Shown: positions 9,467 through 18,158, counted from the stretch's first letter. The stretch: DNA of 64,000 nucleotides from Mycolicibacterium diernhoferi (GCF_019456655.1 NZ_CP080332.1:5890001-5954000), one strand, 5' to 3'. Translations and numbers: made by a program. The notes: generated from the sequence alone by a model not told the origin.

Positions 9467-10816
9467 TCATCGCAGGCTTGGCTCGCCCCGGTCCGCGATT
9501 ACGGTCGCCGCCAGCGGTTTACCCGCCGATTCCCGCAGGGTCAGCACCGTGCCCAGGGACAGCACCGCGGCGATCACCAGATAGAACGCTGCGGCCCGCG
9601 GGTTACCGGTCTCGGCCGTCAGCCAGGTCACCACGTACGGGGTGGTGCCGCCGAACACCGCGACGCAGACGTTGTAGCCGACTGCGAAGCCGCTGTAGCG
9701 AACCCGGGTCGCGAACAGTTCGACGCCCGCGGTGACGGCGGTGGAGATGTAGATCGATTCGATCGCCGCCAGCAGGCAGTGCGCGACGATCGCGGCGACC
9801 AGCGACCCGGAGGTCAGCAGCAGGAACAGCGGATAGCTCAGCACCGCGAAGGCGACCGCCCCGGCGATCAGCATCGGCCGGCGCCCGATCCGGTCCGACA
9901 GCGCGGCGAACGGCAGGGTCAGCACGAGTGCGACCAGGCTGGCCAGCGTGATCGAGAGGAAGGATGCGGTCTTGGAGAACTCAAGGGTCTTGATCAGGTA
10001 GGTCGGCAGGAAGGTGAACACCACGTAGTAGCCGACGTTGAAGATCAGGAACAGCCCGATGACCTGGAGGATGGGCTGCCACGAGGTGGTCAGGGCCTCT
10101 CGCAGCGGCCGCTCGGCGACGTGCGCGGCACTCTTCAGATCGGTGAACTCCGGAGTGTCGTCCAGGCGCAGCCGGATGTAGAGCCCAACCAGCCCGAGCG
10201 GCGCGGCGAGCAGGAACGGGATGCGCCAGCCGTAGCTGTCCATCGCGTCGGCGGCCAGCCCGGCCTGCAGCAGCGTGACGGTGATCGAGCCGAGCAGGAA
10301 GCCCAGCACGCCCGACCACACCATGAAGGTGACCACGAATCCGCGCCGGCGGTCGGTGGCGTACTCGGCCAGGTACACCGCGCCGCCGCCGTACTCGCCG
10401 CCCGCCGAGAAGCCCTGCACGCAGCGCAGCACCAGCAGCAGCAACGGCGCCGCGACCCCGATGGCCGAGTACGTCGGCAGCAGGCCGATGAGCAGCGTCG
10501 CCGCCGACATCAGCAGGATCACCAGGGCCAGCACCTTCTGCCGGCCGATCCGGTCACCGAGCGGGCCGAAGACGAACCCGCCGAGCGGCCGCATGAAGAA
10601 CGCTGCCGCGAAGATCGCGAACGTGTTCAGCAGTGCGGCCGTCTCGTTGTCCGACGGGAAGAAGTTGGCCGCGATGTAGGTGGCCAGGAACCCGTAGATG
10701 GCGAAGTCGAACCACTCCACCGCATTGCCGATGGACGCGCCGATGACGGCCTTACGGACTGCTGCGGATTCAGGGCGAGCAGCGCGACGGGGGGAGGGTC
10801 CAGCGGCAGGCGGCAT
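9467..10816 (-). CDS. MFS transporter, metabolite:H+ symporter (MHS) family
   Basis: A 449-residue membrane protein with twelve predicted helices. Near the N-terminus [16 protein letters not shown] is the MHS/ProP-ShiA signature, and [10 protein letters not shown] and [10 protein letters not shown] are the two MFS loop motifs after helices 2 and 8. [15 protein letters not shown] in helix 4 is also typical of the family. Members import osmolytes, dicarboxylates, shikimate or aromatic acids with protons. The next gene downstream is a LacI-type regulator. The substrate cannot be read from sequence alone. Confidence 0.9.
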   Translation of the reverse strand: MPPAAGPSPRRAARPESAAVRKAVIGASIGNAVEWFDFAIYGFLATYIAANFFPSDNETAALLNTFAIFAAAFFMRPLGGFVFGPLGDRIGRQKVLALVILLMSAATLLIGLLPTYSAIGVAAPLLLLVLRCVQGFSAGGEYGGGAVYLAEYATDRRRGFVVTFMVWSGVLGFLLGSITVTLLQAGLAADAMDSYGWRIPFLLAAPLGLVGLYIRLRLDDTPEFTDLKSAAHVAERPLREALTTSWQPILQVIGLFLIFNVGYYVVFTFLPTYLIKTLEFSKTASFLSITLASLVALVLTLPFAALSDRIGRRPMLIAGAVAFAVLSYPLFLLLTSGSLVAAIVAHCLLAAIESIYISTAVTAGVELFATRVRYSGFAVGYNVCVAVFGGTTPYVVTWLTAETGNPRAAAFYLVIAAVLSLGTVLTLRESAGKPLAATVIADRGEPSLR

Positions 10817-10883
10817 GCCGACCTAGGGTAGTGAATTCCCCGGCGCCATAGCGGGTTTGAGCGGTTCGCTTAGCCCGACGGGT

Positions 10884-11882
10884 TCAGTCGGTCTTCTGCT
10901 CCGCGTCGTCGTCGGCCTTCTTGTCGACCACCCGCGTCTTGTACAGGCTCGCGGCGGTGGTGATGACCAGGGTGACGATGATGACCCCGAGGCTGGCCAG
11001 GGTCGGGATCGTCGGCACGTGCACCGGCTCACCGCCGTTGATGAACGGCAGCTCGTTCTCGTGCAGGGCGTGCAGCACCAGCTTGATGCCGATGAAGCCG
11101 AGGATGAAGGACAGCCCCTGGGACAGGTAGACCAGCCGCTTGAGCAGGTCGCCGAGCAGGAAGTAGAGCTGGCGCAGCCCCATCAGGGCGAACACATTGG
11201 CGGTGAAGACCAGGTAGGGCTCCTGGGTGAGCCCGTAGATCGCGGGGATGGAGTCCAGGGCGAACAGCAGGTCGGTGGTGCCGAGCGCGACGATCACCAG
11301 GAACATCGGCGTCATGACGCGCTTGGAGCCCTCTTTGACGGTGAGCTTCAGGCCGTGCCACTTGTCGGTGGTGTTCAGGTAGTTGCGGGCGAACCGGACG
11401 ACGCTGTTCTCGCCGTCGTCCTCGTGGTCGGTGTCCTTGGCCAGCTTCCAGGCGGTGTAGATCAGGAACGCGCCGAAAATGTAGAACACCCAGGAGAACT
11501 GGTTGATGGCGACCGCACCGAGTGCGATGAAGATGCCGCGGAAGATGAGCGCCAGGATGATGCCGACGAGCAGGGCCTGCTGCTGGTAGATCCGGGGCAC
11601 CTTGAAGCTGGCCATGATGATCAAGAAGATGAACAGGTTGTCCACCGACAGGCTGTACTCGGTGAGCCAGCCGGCGAAGAACTCGACACCGTACTGGTGG
11701 CCGTGGAACATCCAGGTCCAGATTCCGAACGCGATCGCCAGGCCGACGTAGAACGTCAGCGCGATGGATGTCTCTCGGGTGGACGGTTCGTGGGGACGCC
11801 GGCCGAGGACCACGATGTCCACGAGCAGCACGCCCAGGGTGACAGCGAGGGTGATGCCCCACTCGAGTGCGGACACATTCAT
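10884..11882 (-). CDS. TerC-family integral membrane protein
   Basis: The 332-residue protein has about nine membrane helices and the TerC signature, with FFAGWLTEYSLSVDNLFIF and a second acidic membrane motif in TDLLFALDSIPAIYG. Both contain conserved acidic residues thought to bind metal. TerC/Alx/MeeF proteins export manganese or help metallate exported enzymes. The C-terminal tail is short and charged. It is preceded by a yybP-ykoY-type manganese riboswitch at 11913-12020, which supports a role in Mn2+ homeostasis rather than tellurite resistance. GGAGG lies at about 11893-11897 upstream of the ATG. Confidence 0.92.
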   Translation of the reverse strand: MNVSALEWGITLAVTLGVLLVDIVVLGRRPHEPSTRETSIALTFYVGLAIAFGIWTWMFHGHQYGVEFFAGWLTEYSLSVDNLFIFLIIMASFKVPRIYQQQALLVGIILALIFRGIFIALGAVAINQFSWVFYIFGAFLIYTAWKLAKDTDHEDDGENSVVRFARNYLNTTDKWHGLKLTVKEGSKRVMTPMFLVIVALGTTDLLFALDSIPAIYGLTQEPYLVFTANVFALMGLRQLYFLLGDLLKRLVYLSQGLSFILGFIGIKLVLHALHENELPFINGGEPVHVPTIPTLASLGVIIVTLVITTAASLYKTRVVDKKADDDAEQKTD

Positions 11883-11912
11883 ATGATCGGAGCCTCCGGT
11901 CGTCGATCAACG

Positions 11913-12020
11913 GCCGAGGTCTCTTCCGCCCGCTGGACGTGACGCGGGCCTGCAGCACCGGTCGTCCGATGACGGACGACGTGATGACGACACCGCAGCG
12001 TTGGGAGTACTCCCCTCGGC
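11913..12020 (-). ncRNA. yybP-ykoY (Mn2+-sensing) riboswitch upstream of terC-family gene
   Basis: On the minus strand the element opens with GCCGAGGGGAGTACTCCC and closes with GGAAGAGACCTCGGC. The outer 7-bp stem pairs 12014-12020 with 11913-11919. GGGGAGTA and the GGAAGAGACC loop are conserved hallmarks of yybP-ykoY. A perfect 8-bp hairpin (GTCGTCCG / CGGACGAC, 11961-11980) fits the variable arm. The TerC-type gene starts 30 bp downstream. The ribosome binding site GGAGG lies inside a small self-complementary stretch, so control could be at translation. Confidence 0.88.
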
Positions 12021-12081
12021 GCTGATTCTGTCAGACGATCACATCCCCTGCTAATCGGTGGGTTAAACAGCAACGCCGGAG

Positions 12082-12582
12082 CTATCCGTCCGCGCCGTCG
12101 CCGTCACTGCGCTCCGTGGTGGAGGCGAACGGGTTCAGGATGAACGGGTTCCCCTCGTCCAGGGTCGGCTCGGTGGTCGTCCTCGTGGTGTCGGATGTGG
12201 TGTCGGTCGTCGTATCCGAGGTGGTGTCGGATGTCGTCTCGGATGTGGTCTCCGATGTCGTGGTTTCCGACGTCGTCGTGGTGGTCGTCGTGGTGGTCGA
12301 GGTGGTCGTGGTCGTGGTGGTCGTGGTCGTCGTCGGCGATGTGGTCGTCCGGGAGGTGGTGGTCTTGGACGAGCCCGTGGTCGACGGGGAGTAATCGGTG
12401 TAGTACTGCGGGCCGTAGTTGGGCTCCACCGAGTTCCGCGAGGTCTGCACCACCGCGACGATCAGCACGAGGATCACGACCACCCCGGCGACACCGGCGG
12501 TGACGACGGCCCAGGACTCCTCGTACCACGGAATCAGGGCCGGATTCGGGTCCGGCTCATCACGCTGGTCGTCGTCTGCCAC
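12082..12582 (-). CDS. Membrane-anchored Thr/Ser-rich low-complexity protein
   Basis: The 166-residue protein has an acidic cytoplasmic N-terminus, one membrane helix (about 25-45, AVVTAGVAGVVVILVLIVAV) and then an outside segment of roughly 90 residues made almost wholly of Thr and Ser with SETTS/SDTTS repeats. Such regions in mycobacteria are often O-mannosylated cell wall spacers, which is inference here. The DNA encoding it is a run of near-repeats of gtggtcgtcg type (about 12175-12365) and may vary in length between strains. It begins 22 bp after the Rieske gene and is probably in that operon. Confidence 0.65.
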   Translation of the reverse strand: MADDDQRDEPDPNPALIPWYEESWAVVTAGVAGVVVILVLIVAVVQTSRNSVEPNYGPQYYTDYSPSTTGSSKTTTSRTTTSPTTTTTTTTTTTSTTTTTTTTTSETTTSETTSETTSDTTSDTTTDTTSDTTRTTTEPTLDEGNPFILNPFASTTERSDGDGADG

Positions 12583-12604
12583 AGGCGCTGATGGTAACGA
12601 GCTT

Positions 12605-13030
12605 TCAGCCGGCCACGACCGAATCTCCCCGGACGGTGATCGCCGCCGGTGCCAGCGGTGCGCGGGCCGGGCCGGAGATCACCGCCCCGTCCAGGCCGAA
12701 GGTGCTGTGGTGGCACGGGCAGATCACCTCGGCCCCGTCCACCTTGGAGACCGCGCACCCGGCGTGCAGGCAGACCGCCGAGAATCCGGCGAACTCCCCG
12801 GCCCGGGGCTGGGTCACCACGATGCCGTCCACGATGAGCGCGGACCCGACCGGCACCTCGGCGGTGTCGGCCAGCACCCCGTCCTCGCGCACCGGGCGGG
12901 CGGGCTGCTCCTGCCCTCGTGTGCAGGCCACCAGCGCGCCCGTCCCCACCGCGACGCCGGCGCAGACGAGGGCCTGTCGGCGCGCGATCACCGCGGGCTC
13001 GGGATTCATCGCATCATTGTGCCCGCTCAT
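12605..13030 (-). CDS. Rieske [2Fe-2S] lipoprotein, Tat-type signal
   Basis: The 141-residue protein has ARRQAL near residue 16 followed by a hydrophobic stretch and LVAC, a probable twin-arginine lipoprotein signal. The Rieske box is intact: CLHAGC supplies the first Cys-His pair and CPCHHSTF the second. It lacks the larger domains of the bc1 iron-sulfur subunit, so it is probably a small exported electron carrier. The ATG overlaps the stop of the upstream SDR gene (ATGA), suggesting coupled expression. The redox partner is unknown. Confidence 0.85.
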   Translation of the reverse strand: MSGHNDAMNPEPAVIARRQALVCAGVAVGTGALVACTRGQEQPARPVREDGVLADTAEVPVGSALIVDGIVVTQPRAGEFAGFSAVCLHAGCAVSKVDGAEVICPCHHSTFGLDGAVISGPARAPLAPAAITVRGDSVVAG

Positions 13031-13944
13031 GCCTGCAGCCGGCCCGCGGACAAGGTGGTGCCGGTCTCCTGTTCGGCGAACTGGACCACCCGCGCGGCCG
13101 TCGCGTAATCACAGGCGAGTGCGGACCGCCCGATCAGCACCGGTCCGCCACGCAGCCCGAACCGTCCTTGCACACCGACATAACTGCCGGGCGGGATCGG
13201 CTCGGTGATGCAGTACAGCGTGGTGGCCGCGCCCGCGGCGGCGTCGTTGGCCGCCACCGAGGCGACCAGCTTGACGCCCCGCTGCACCAGGCCCAGCAGC
13301 TGCCCGCCCGAGACGTTCGGAAGGTTGGAGTCGACCCAGCCGGGGTGGGTGAGGTGGCTGATCACCGGTGACCGGTCGGCCCGCAGTCGGCGGTCCAGTT
13401 CCAGCCCCCACAACATGACCGCCAGCTTCGACCGGGCGTAGGCGCCCATCACCGTCCACTTGTGCGTGCGCAGATGCATGTCGTCCAGTCGCAGCGTGGC
13501 CGAGGCGTGGGCCTGTGAACCGACGTTGATGATCTGCGAGCGCACCCGGTCCAGCAGCAGGTTGGTCAGGGCGAACGGGCCGAGCAGGTTGGTGCCGATC
13601 GTCGCCTCGAAACCGTCGACGGTGTCCACCCGATGCTGGGTGAGCGCACCGGCGTTGTTGATCAGGATGTCGACGCCGTCGATGCCGTGCTCGTCGAGCA
13701 ACCCGGGAAAGGCCCGCACCGACGACAGGTCGGCGAGGTCCAGGCGCGCCACCGTGGTGTGGCCGCCGATCTCGGCCGCGCGCTGCGCCCCGAGTTCGGT
13801 GTTGCGCACCGCCATCACCACATGCGCGCCGGCGCGGGTCAGCGCCGCGGCCGTCGCCAGCCCGACACCGTTGGTCGCACCGGTCACGATGACGGTCAGG
13901 TCACTCAGATCGCCGAGTCGGGCTGGGGTCCACGGGGAGGTCAT
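13027..13944 (-). CDS. SDR-family NAD(P)-dependent oxidoreductase
   Basis: The start is the ATG at 13944 with GGGG upstream; the frame stays open far upstream but only as antisense of the GGDEF gene. The 305-residue protein has TGATNGVG for cofactor binding (about 22-29), NNAG, and the catalytic YARSK. It resembles the retinol dehydrogenase/protochlorophyllide reductase-like SDRs (classical type with a long C-terminus). The cofactor is probably NADP(H). Downstream are the Rieske lipoprotein and a Thr-rich membrane protein, a combination that does not point to a specific pathway. Confidence 0.85.
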   Translation of the reverse strand: MTSPWTPARLGDLSDLTVIVTGATNGVGLATAAALTRAGAHVVMAVRNTELGAQRAAEIGGHTTVARLDLADLSSVRAFPGLLDEHGIDGVDILINNAGALTQHRVDTVDGFEATIGTNLLGPFALTNLLLDRVRSQIINVGSQAHASATLRLDDMHLRTHKWTVMGAYARSKLAVMLWGLELDRRLRADRSPVISHLTHPGWVDSNLPNVSGGQLLGLVQRGVKLVASVAANDAAAGAATTLYCITEPIPPGSYVGVQGRFGLRGGPVLIGRSALACDYATAARVVQFAEQETGTTLSAGRLQA

Positions 13945-14055
13945 AGCCCCCAGGCTAACGAGATGCCGACGGCATACTGGCGCTGCGACAGGCTTCGATC
14001 CCGCCGTATGCTGTGGTCGAAATCTTCCACGGTGTGGCGAGGGGAGCGACAGCTG

Positions 14056-15192
14056 ATGGTGACCCCCTCGCGCTGGCGACATGGCGGCGACCACTACGAG
14101 TGGCTGACCGCCTATCTGGCCGCCCGGGATCTGCAGGTCATCACCTGTCGTGTCGTCGCCGCCATCGCCGCCGGTCTGGCCGCGATCGTCATCTTCCAGC
14201 GGGCGGCCACCACCGATCTGATCGGAACGCAGCAGACCGTGGTCGCCGTCATGGTCGCGCTGTGCTGCGGCGCGATAGCGCTGCTCTGGCTGAGGTCGGA
14301 CTGGCCCGCCCGTTGGCAGTCCCAGTTGTGCCTGGTCCTGGGCACCGTGCTGATCATGGGGGTCTGCACATCGGATCCCGATCCGGTGCTGGGCCTGCTG
14401 GGCACCACCGCGTTCACCGTGACCACCGCCTACGCGGTCTTCTTCCACTCCCGATCCTGGCTGATCCTGGTCTGGACCGCGCAGGCCGCGACACTGGTCA
14501 TCCTGGCCTGGCGGCTGGTGGCCATCGACTACGCACTGGCATTGTCCAGCGTCGGGTTCGTGGCGGTGATGAACGTGGTGGTGGCCTTCGCCTGCGAGTT
14601 GGTGCTGCGGATCATCGGCTCGGAGAAACCGCACGGTGAGATCGAACCGCTGACCGGCCTGCCGAACCGGCAGACGTTCTACGACAACGTGGCCACCCTG
14701 ATCGGATCCCGCAGCCGGCGCGACGACCGCTACCTCATCCTCATCGTGGTCAACCTGGACAGCTTCTCCCTGCTGACCGCCATGTCCGGCAAGGCCGGCG
14801 GGAACAAGGCGCGGGTGGCCATCGGGCAGCGGTTGCGCGAGACCGTGCGCGGCGATGCGGTGATCGGGCATTTCAGCGAGGCCGAGTATCTGGTCGCCGA
14901 CGTGTTCACCACCCCGGATCCCACCCCGCTGGCCGAACGCATCCTGGGCACCATCAAGTCCTCGCCGTTCAAACTGACCGCGAGCCTGGGCGTGGTGAGC
15001 ACCCCGCTGCAGCCGTTGACCGGGCAGGGATCGCACGATGTGCTCGACGAGTTGGTGACCATCGGGACCAACGCCATGTACGAGGCCCGCAAGTCCGGCG
15101 GGAACCAGATGCGCCTGCTGCTCTCGCCGGTGCTGGCCACCGTCGAGGACGCCGAACCCGACGATCAACCGGGCGTCGACCGATCGGCCTAG
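14056..15192 (+). CDS. Membrane protein with degenerate GGDEF domain
   Basis: I use the ATG at 14056, which has GGGGAG upstream, rather than the in-frame ATG at 14008. The 378-residue product has about six membrane helices in its first 190 residues and a C-terminal domain starting with LTGLPNRQTFYDN, the classic opening of GGDEF domains. The signature loop reads SEAEYLVAD in place of GG(D/E)EF, so diguanylate cyclase activity is unlikely. It may bind a nucleotide or act as a sensor. The gene is divergent from the SDR-Rieske operon. Confidence 0.78.
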   Translation: MVTPSRWRHGGDHYEWLTAYLAARDLQVITCRVVAAIAAGLAAIVIFQRAATTDLIGTQQTVVAVMVALCCGAIALLWLRSDWPARWQSQLCLVLGTVLIMGVCTSDPDPVLGLLGTTAFTVTTAYAVFFHSRSWLILVWTAQAATLVILAWRLVAIDYALALSSVGFVAVMNVVVAFACELVLRIIGSEKPHGEIEPLTGLPNRQTFYDNVATLIGSRSRRDDRYLILIVVNLDSFSLLTAMSGKAGGNKARVAIGQRLRETVRGDAVIGHFSEAEYLVADVFTTPDPTPLAERILGTIKSSPFKLTASLGVVSTPLQPLTGQGSHDVLDELVTIGTNAMYEARKSGGNQMRLLLSPVLATVEDAEPDDQPGVDRSA

Positions 15193-15201
15193 ACCTCGTG
15201 C

Positions 15202-16014
15202 TCAGACCGTGCTGAGCAGCCGGCTGCGGAACAGCTCGAGGACCTGATCGAGGGCGGCCCGGGTGGGTTGGCCGGGTTCATCGACGAGGTGTTCGGTCAG
15301 CACCGAGTGCGGCGGCATCGCCCCGTCCGGGTTGGCCGTGCTCGCGCTCAGTTCCACGGCGATGAAGGCGTCCCCGAGTTGTTCGCGCAGGAACTCGAAC
15401 CGTTCGGCCGGCACGAATTTGTCGGAGTCGAAGCGCAATCCGAGCACGGTCAACCCGCGGGCGCACCGGCCCTTCACGATCTCCAGGTCCTCCGGCGAGA
15501 TGTCGATCGAACGCTTCTGCGCCGCGGTCAGTGCGGCCGGCATCGACGGCTGGGACAGCACGGGCGCCAGCAGCACGTCGTCGGTGGCCATCGCCAGTGC
15601 GTAGCCGCCGGTGAAGCACATTCCGACCGCCCCGACACCGGGTCCCCCGCAGCGCTCGTGTTCATAGCGGGCCAGCGCCCGCAGCCAGCCCACGACCGGG
15701 GAGGTGCGACCGGTGGCCAGCGTGACGAACTCCTTGCTCACACAGGCCGGGATCATCGCACTGGCCAGGGTGCGCACGGTGGCGAGCCCGCCGGCGTTGG
15801 GATCCCGGCCCGGCACCCCGAACAGGTGCGGGAGCACCGCAGTGCACCCGATGCCGGCGACCTGGCGCGCGAATGCCAGCACCTTCGGTGTGATGCCGGG
15901 CATCTCGGCGATCACGATGACCGCCGGGCCGCTGCCGCGGCGGTACACCGCGCGGGTCTTGCCCTCGTGGCAGAACTCGGTCCGTTCGAAATCGGACAGA
16001 TCGTCATCCGACAT
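15202..16014 (-). CDS. Dienelactone hydrolase family protein
   Basis: A 270-residue alpha/beta hydrolase. The nucleophile elbow is GMCFTGG with Cys as nucleophile, which is diagnostic of the dienelactone hydrolase group. The acid is probably the Asp in RFDSDKFVP and the base the His in PPHSVLTEH. Family members open lactones in chlorocatechol degradation, but many actinobacterial relatives act on unknown esters. Its start overlaps the end of the upstream small membrane protein gene, so it is the fourth gene of the pucR operon. Confidence 0.85.
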   Translation of the reverse strand: MSDDDLSDFERTEFCHEGKTRAVYRRGSGPAVIVIAEMPGITPKVLAFARQVAGIGCTAVLPHLFGVPGRDPNAGGLATVRTLASAMIPACVSKEFVTLATGRTSPVVGWLRALARYEHERCGGPGVGAVGMCFTGGYALAMATDDVLLAPVLSQPSMPAALTAAQKRSIDISPEDLEIVKGRCARGLTVLGLRFDSDKFVPAERFEFLREQLGDAFIAVELSASTANPDGAMPPHSVLTEHLVDEPGQPTRAALDQVLELFRSRLLSTV

Positions 16015-16255
16015 GGCAGCGCTCCTCCAGCGGTCCGGTGATCAACATCATCGGCCACAGCACGGTGATTGCGCCGAACGACGCGAGATCGGCACCGGCC
16101 GGGATCCGAGTCTGCAGTTGGGTCTCCAATGCGCGCATATCGTCGGGATGGGCGATGGTGAACACCAGACCGATGACGATGTAGGGCACCGACAGCCACA
16201 TCAGGAATTCGATCATCGCCTCCACCGGGACGGGCCGGCTGAGAAACCGGCTCAT
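16004..16255 (-). CDS. Small membrane protein, paralog of upstream gene
   Basis: The 83-residue protein starts with an ATG overlapping the upstream stop (ATGA). It has a helix around 12-34 (MIEFLMWLSVPYIVIGLVF) and a second hydrophobic segment at the C-terminus (FGAITVLWPMMLI). Its first 34 residues align without gaps with the neighbour encoded at 16252-16428, sharing PY-IGLV at identical positions. Function is unknown. It overlaps the dienelactone hydrolase gene by 11 bp, so all three are translated in series. Confidence 0.68.
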   Translation of the reverse strand: MSRFLSRPVPVEAMIEFLMWLSVPYIVIGLVFTIAHPDDMRALETQLQTRIPAGADLASFGAITVLWPMMLITGPLEERCHVG

Positions 16256-16428
16256 AAGCCACAGAAGCGGTAGGCCAACAACAGTGGCCAGGCCAGCACC
16301 GAGCCGAGGAACGGGCCCGACTGGGTGAAGGCCCAGACCAGACCGATGATCAGGTACGGAATGGCAAGCAGGAACGCAAGTCCTATCCATTCCGCGATGG
16401 CCATCTCGTAGCGCAGGATTCGGCGCAT
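16252..16428 (-). CDS. Small membrane protein of unknown function
   Basis: From the ATG at 16428 this encodes 58 residues with two hydrophobic segments (IGLAFLLAIPYLIIGLVWAF and a C-terminal LGSVLAWPLLLAY). The start was chosen by alignment with its downstream paralog; a GTG at 16461, directly after the pucR stop, would add 11 residues. The pair looks like a tandem duplication of a two-helix protein. It lies between pucR and a dienelactone hydrolase gene, so it may be an accessory to uptake or a membrane enzyme, but nothing in the sequence defines that. Confidence 0.62.
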   Translation of the reverse strand: MRRILRYEMAIAEWIGLAFLLAIPYLIIGLVWAFTQSGPFLGSVLAWPLLLAYRFCGL

Positions 16429-16461
16429 TCCAGGACAGTACCGCGACAGTGCCGCGCGCAC

Positions 16462-18072
16462 TCACACCTTCGGGATGTCGATTCCGTTCCGGCCCTGTGC
16501 ATCCAACACCATGAGTGCGACGTGCAGCGAGGTCATCGATTCGCCGTCGTCGAGATCCACGCCCAGTGCGGCCCGCACGGCGGCCAACCGCTTGTAGAGC
16601 ACCGGCCTGCTGATGTGCAGCCGGGACGCCACGGCCGCCTTGTTGCCGGCCAGCTTCAGGTACTCGCGCAGCAGGTCGATATGCGCCGGATCTCCCGCCA
16701 GCAGCGCCCGCAATTCGGTCTCGGCGAAGGTCTGCACCCGTGGGTCGTCCCGCAGCAGCGAGACCAGCCCGCGCAGCCGGACGTCGGCGGCGCGGTAGAA
16801 GGGCCGCGGCGAATCCTGGGCCTTGGCCGAATCCTGCAGCGCCAGTGCGACCTCGGCGATGTGGGAGGCCTCGCCGAGACCGGTGACCGCGTCGACCACC
16901 CCGTCCACCGCGGGCCCCACCGCCAACACCGCGCCCGCGGTGCCGTCCACCCGGGCGATCTCCGCACGCAGCGCGGTGCCCAGAGCGGCCAGCGCCTCCT
17001 CGGCCGGTCGGGTGACCCCGAGCGCCAGCACGCCACCCACTTCCCCGTCGCGGCGCAGCGCACAGAGCCCGGTATGCCCGGAGGCGTTGACCGTGTGTAA
17101 CACGGTGTCCACCAGCAAGACGTTCTGTCGTTGCGCGGCAACGGGATCCGCCGCCGAGAGCGGACGGCGCACCCGCACCACCACCGGTGTGTAGTGCGCG
17201 GCCGAGCGCAGGCCCAGCGCGTGTGCGCGGGCCGCGGCCTCCCGTTCGTCGGCGATCCGCCCGCGCAGCACATCGTCGATGAGCCCGCTCTGGGCCTGGT
17301 GGTGCATGCCGGTGCGGTCACGTTCGATCATCCGGTTCAGCGCCAACGCCACCGCGGCGCGTTCCAGCACCATCTGGGTGCGGTCGGGATCGGGCGAGGG
17401 CACCGGAACGATCAGCCGCCCCCACTGTTCGGAGCGCGGGCCGACCGCGGTGACCGCCCACTGCTCCGCGGTGGCACGCAGCCGGGAACGCCGCTCCCAG
17501 TCGCGCAACAGATCCGCGGACCGCCCGCGCAGTGACACCGCCAGGGCGCGGTGGGTCAGGTCCTCCAGCACCACGGGTTCGTCCAGGATCCCCGCGGCCG
17601 CCTCGACGATGCCCGCCGTGGACAGGCGCTTGAGGCTCAGCTCGGTGAAGGTCTGGTGCACCCGGCGGTCGAACTCCACCCGTTCGTACTGGTCGGCGAC
17701 GATCATCCGGTGCACGGCCTCGGTCACCTCGACGAAGCGCACCTGCCGGCGCAACGCCACCAGCGCCAGCTCGCACTCGGCGGCGATATCGCCCAGCCCC
17801 GCGGGCAGCGGTGTCGCGCCCACCTCGACGACCACCCCGATGACCCCGGCATCGGCCATCCGGCGCAGATAGGTCTGCGGTGAATCACGAAGAGCGGCAC
17901 CGGTTGTCAGCACCAGCTCACCGCCTTGCACCAGCGCCGACAGGTCTGGTACATCACTGACGTGGACCCAGCGGATGGGTTCGTCGAAGCGGTGCTTGCT
18001 GAGCACCTCGGGATCGCCGGCCCGGATCACCGGGAGCGCGATCACCTCGGCCACAGTCAGCTGCACATACAC
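16462..18072 (-). CDS. PucR-family transcriptional regulator
   Basis: The 536-residue regulator starts with GTG. The N-terminal PucR domain covers about 1-120 (LTVAEVIALPVIRAGDPEVL). The C-terminal helix-turn-helix of the PucR type is in LKLAGNKAAVASRLHISRPV with KRLAAVRAALGVDLDD after it. PucR of Bacillus controls purine catabolism; other members control amino acid and aromatic use. The gene is divergent from mmsA, with palindromic elements between, and is probably the regulator of mmsA and the aminotransferase as well as of its own operon. Confidence 0.9.
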   Translation of the reverse strand: MYVQLTVAEVIALPVIRAGDPEVLSKHRFDEPIRWVHVSDVPDLSALVQGGELVLTTGAALRDSPQTYLRRMADAGVIGVVVEVGATPLPAGLGDIAAECELALVALRRQVRFVEVTEAVHRMIVADQYERVEFDRRVHQTFTELSLKRLSTAGIVEAAAGILDEPVVLEDLTHRALAVSLRGRSADLLRDWERRSRLRATAEQWAVTAVGPRSEQWGRLIVPVPSPDPDRTQMVLERAAVALALNRMIERDRTGMHHQAQSGLIDDVLRGRIADEREAAARAHALGLRSAAHYTPVVVRVRRPLSAADPVAAQRQNVLLVDTVLHTVNASGHTGLCALRRDGEVGGVLALGVTRPAEEALAALGTALRAEIARVDGTAGAVLAVGPAVDGVVDAVTGLGEASHIAEVALALQDSAKAQDSPRPFYRAADVRLRGLVSLLRDDPRVQTFAETELRALLAGDPAHIDLLREYLKLAGNKAAVASRLHISRPVLYKRLAAVRAALGVDLDDGESMTSLHVALMVLDAQGRNGIDIPKV

Positions 18073-18075
18073 AGT

Positions 18076-18085
18076 GTATGCATAC
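18076..18085. promoter_or_regulatory. Palindrome in pucR leader
   Basis: GTATGCATAC is a perfect 10-bp palindrome beginning 4 bp upstream of the pucR GTG. Its position is right for autoregulation, but it is short and contains a common hexamer, so the assignment is tentative. Confidence 0.35.
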
Positions 18086-18102
18086 GCCCCATAATCGAGA
18101 CA

Positions 18103-18158
18103 TTCTGTCGCCCTCGGGAGGGGTGAGGGGCCCCCAGACTGAGTACACCCCGACAGAA
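18103..18158. promoter_or_regulatory. Separated inverted repeat between pucR and mmsA
   Basis: TTCTGTCG at 18103-18110 is matched by its exact complement CGACAGAA at 18151-18158, with 40 bp between. The second arm ends 15 bp before the mmsA start. Two half-sites about four to five helical turns apart in a divergent promoter suggest regulator binding on both sides of the promoter, probably PucR. Confidence 0.42.

Noticed and set aside
10817..10883. Terminator or LacI operator after terC
   Set aside because: CGGGTT...AGCCCG can form only a weak stem without a T run, and the symmetric part is too imperfect to call.
13945..14055. Inverted GGCATAC/GTATGCT elements in the SDR-GGDEF intergenic region
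   Set aside because: The arms are short, partly mismatched and about 30 bp apart; they do not rise above chance in this GC-rich sequence.
13945..15168. Upstream extension of the SDR frame (13027-13944) to 713 codons
   Set aside because: The extension is antisense to the GGDEF-like gene and has no recognisable sequence; the SDR starts naturally at 13944.
14056..15192. Active diguanylate cyclase
   Set aside because: The GG(D/E)EF loop is replaced by SEAEY, so catalytic activity is not supported.
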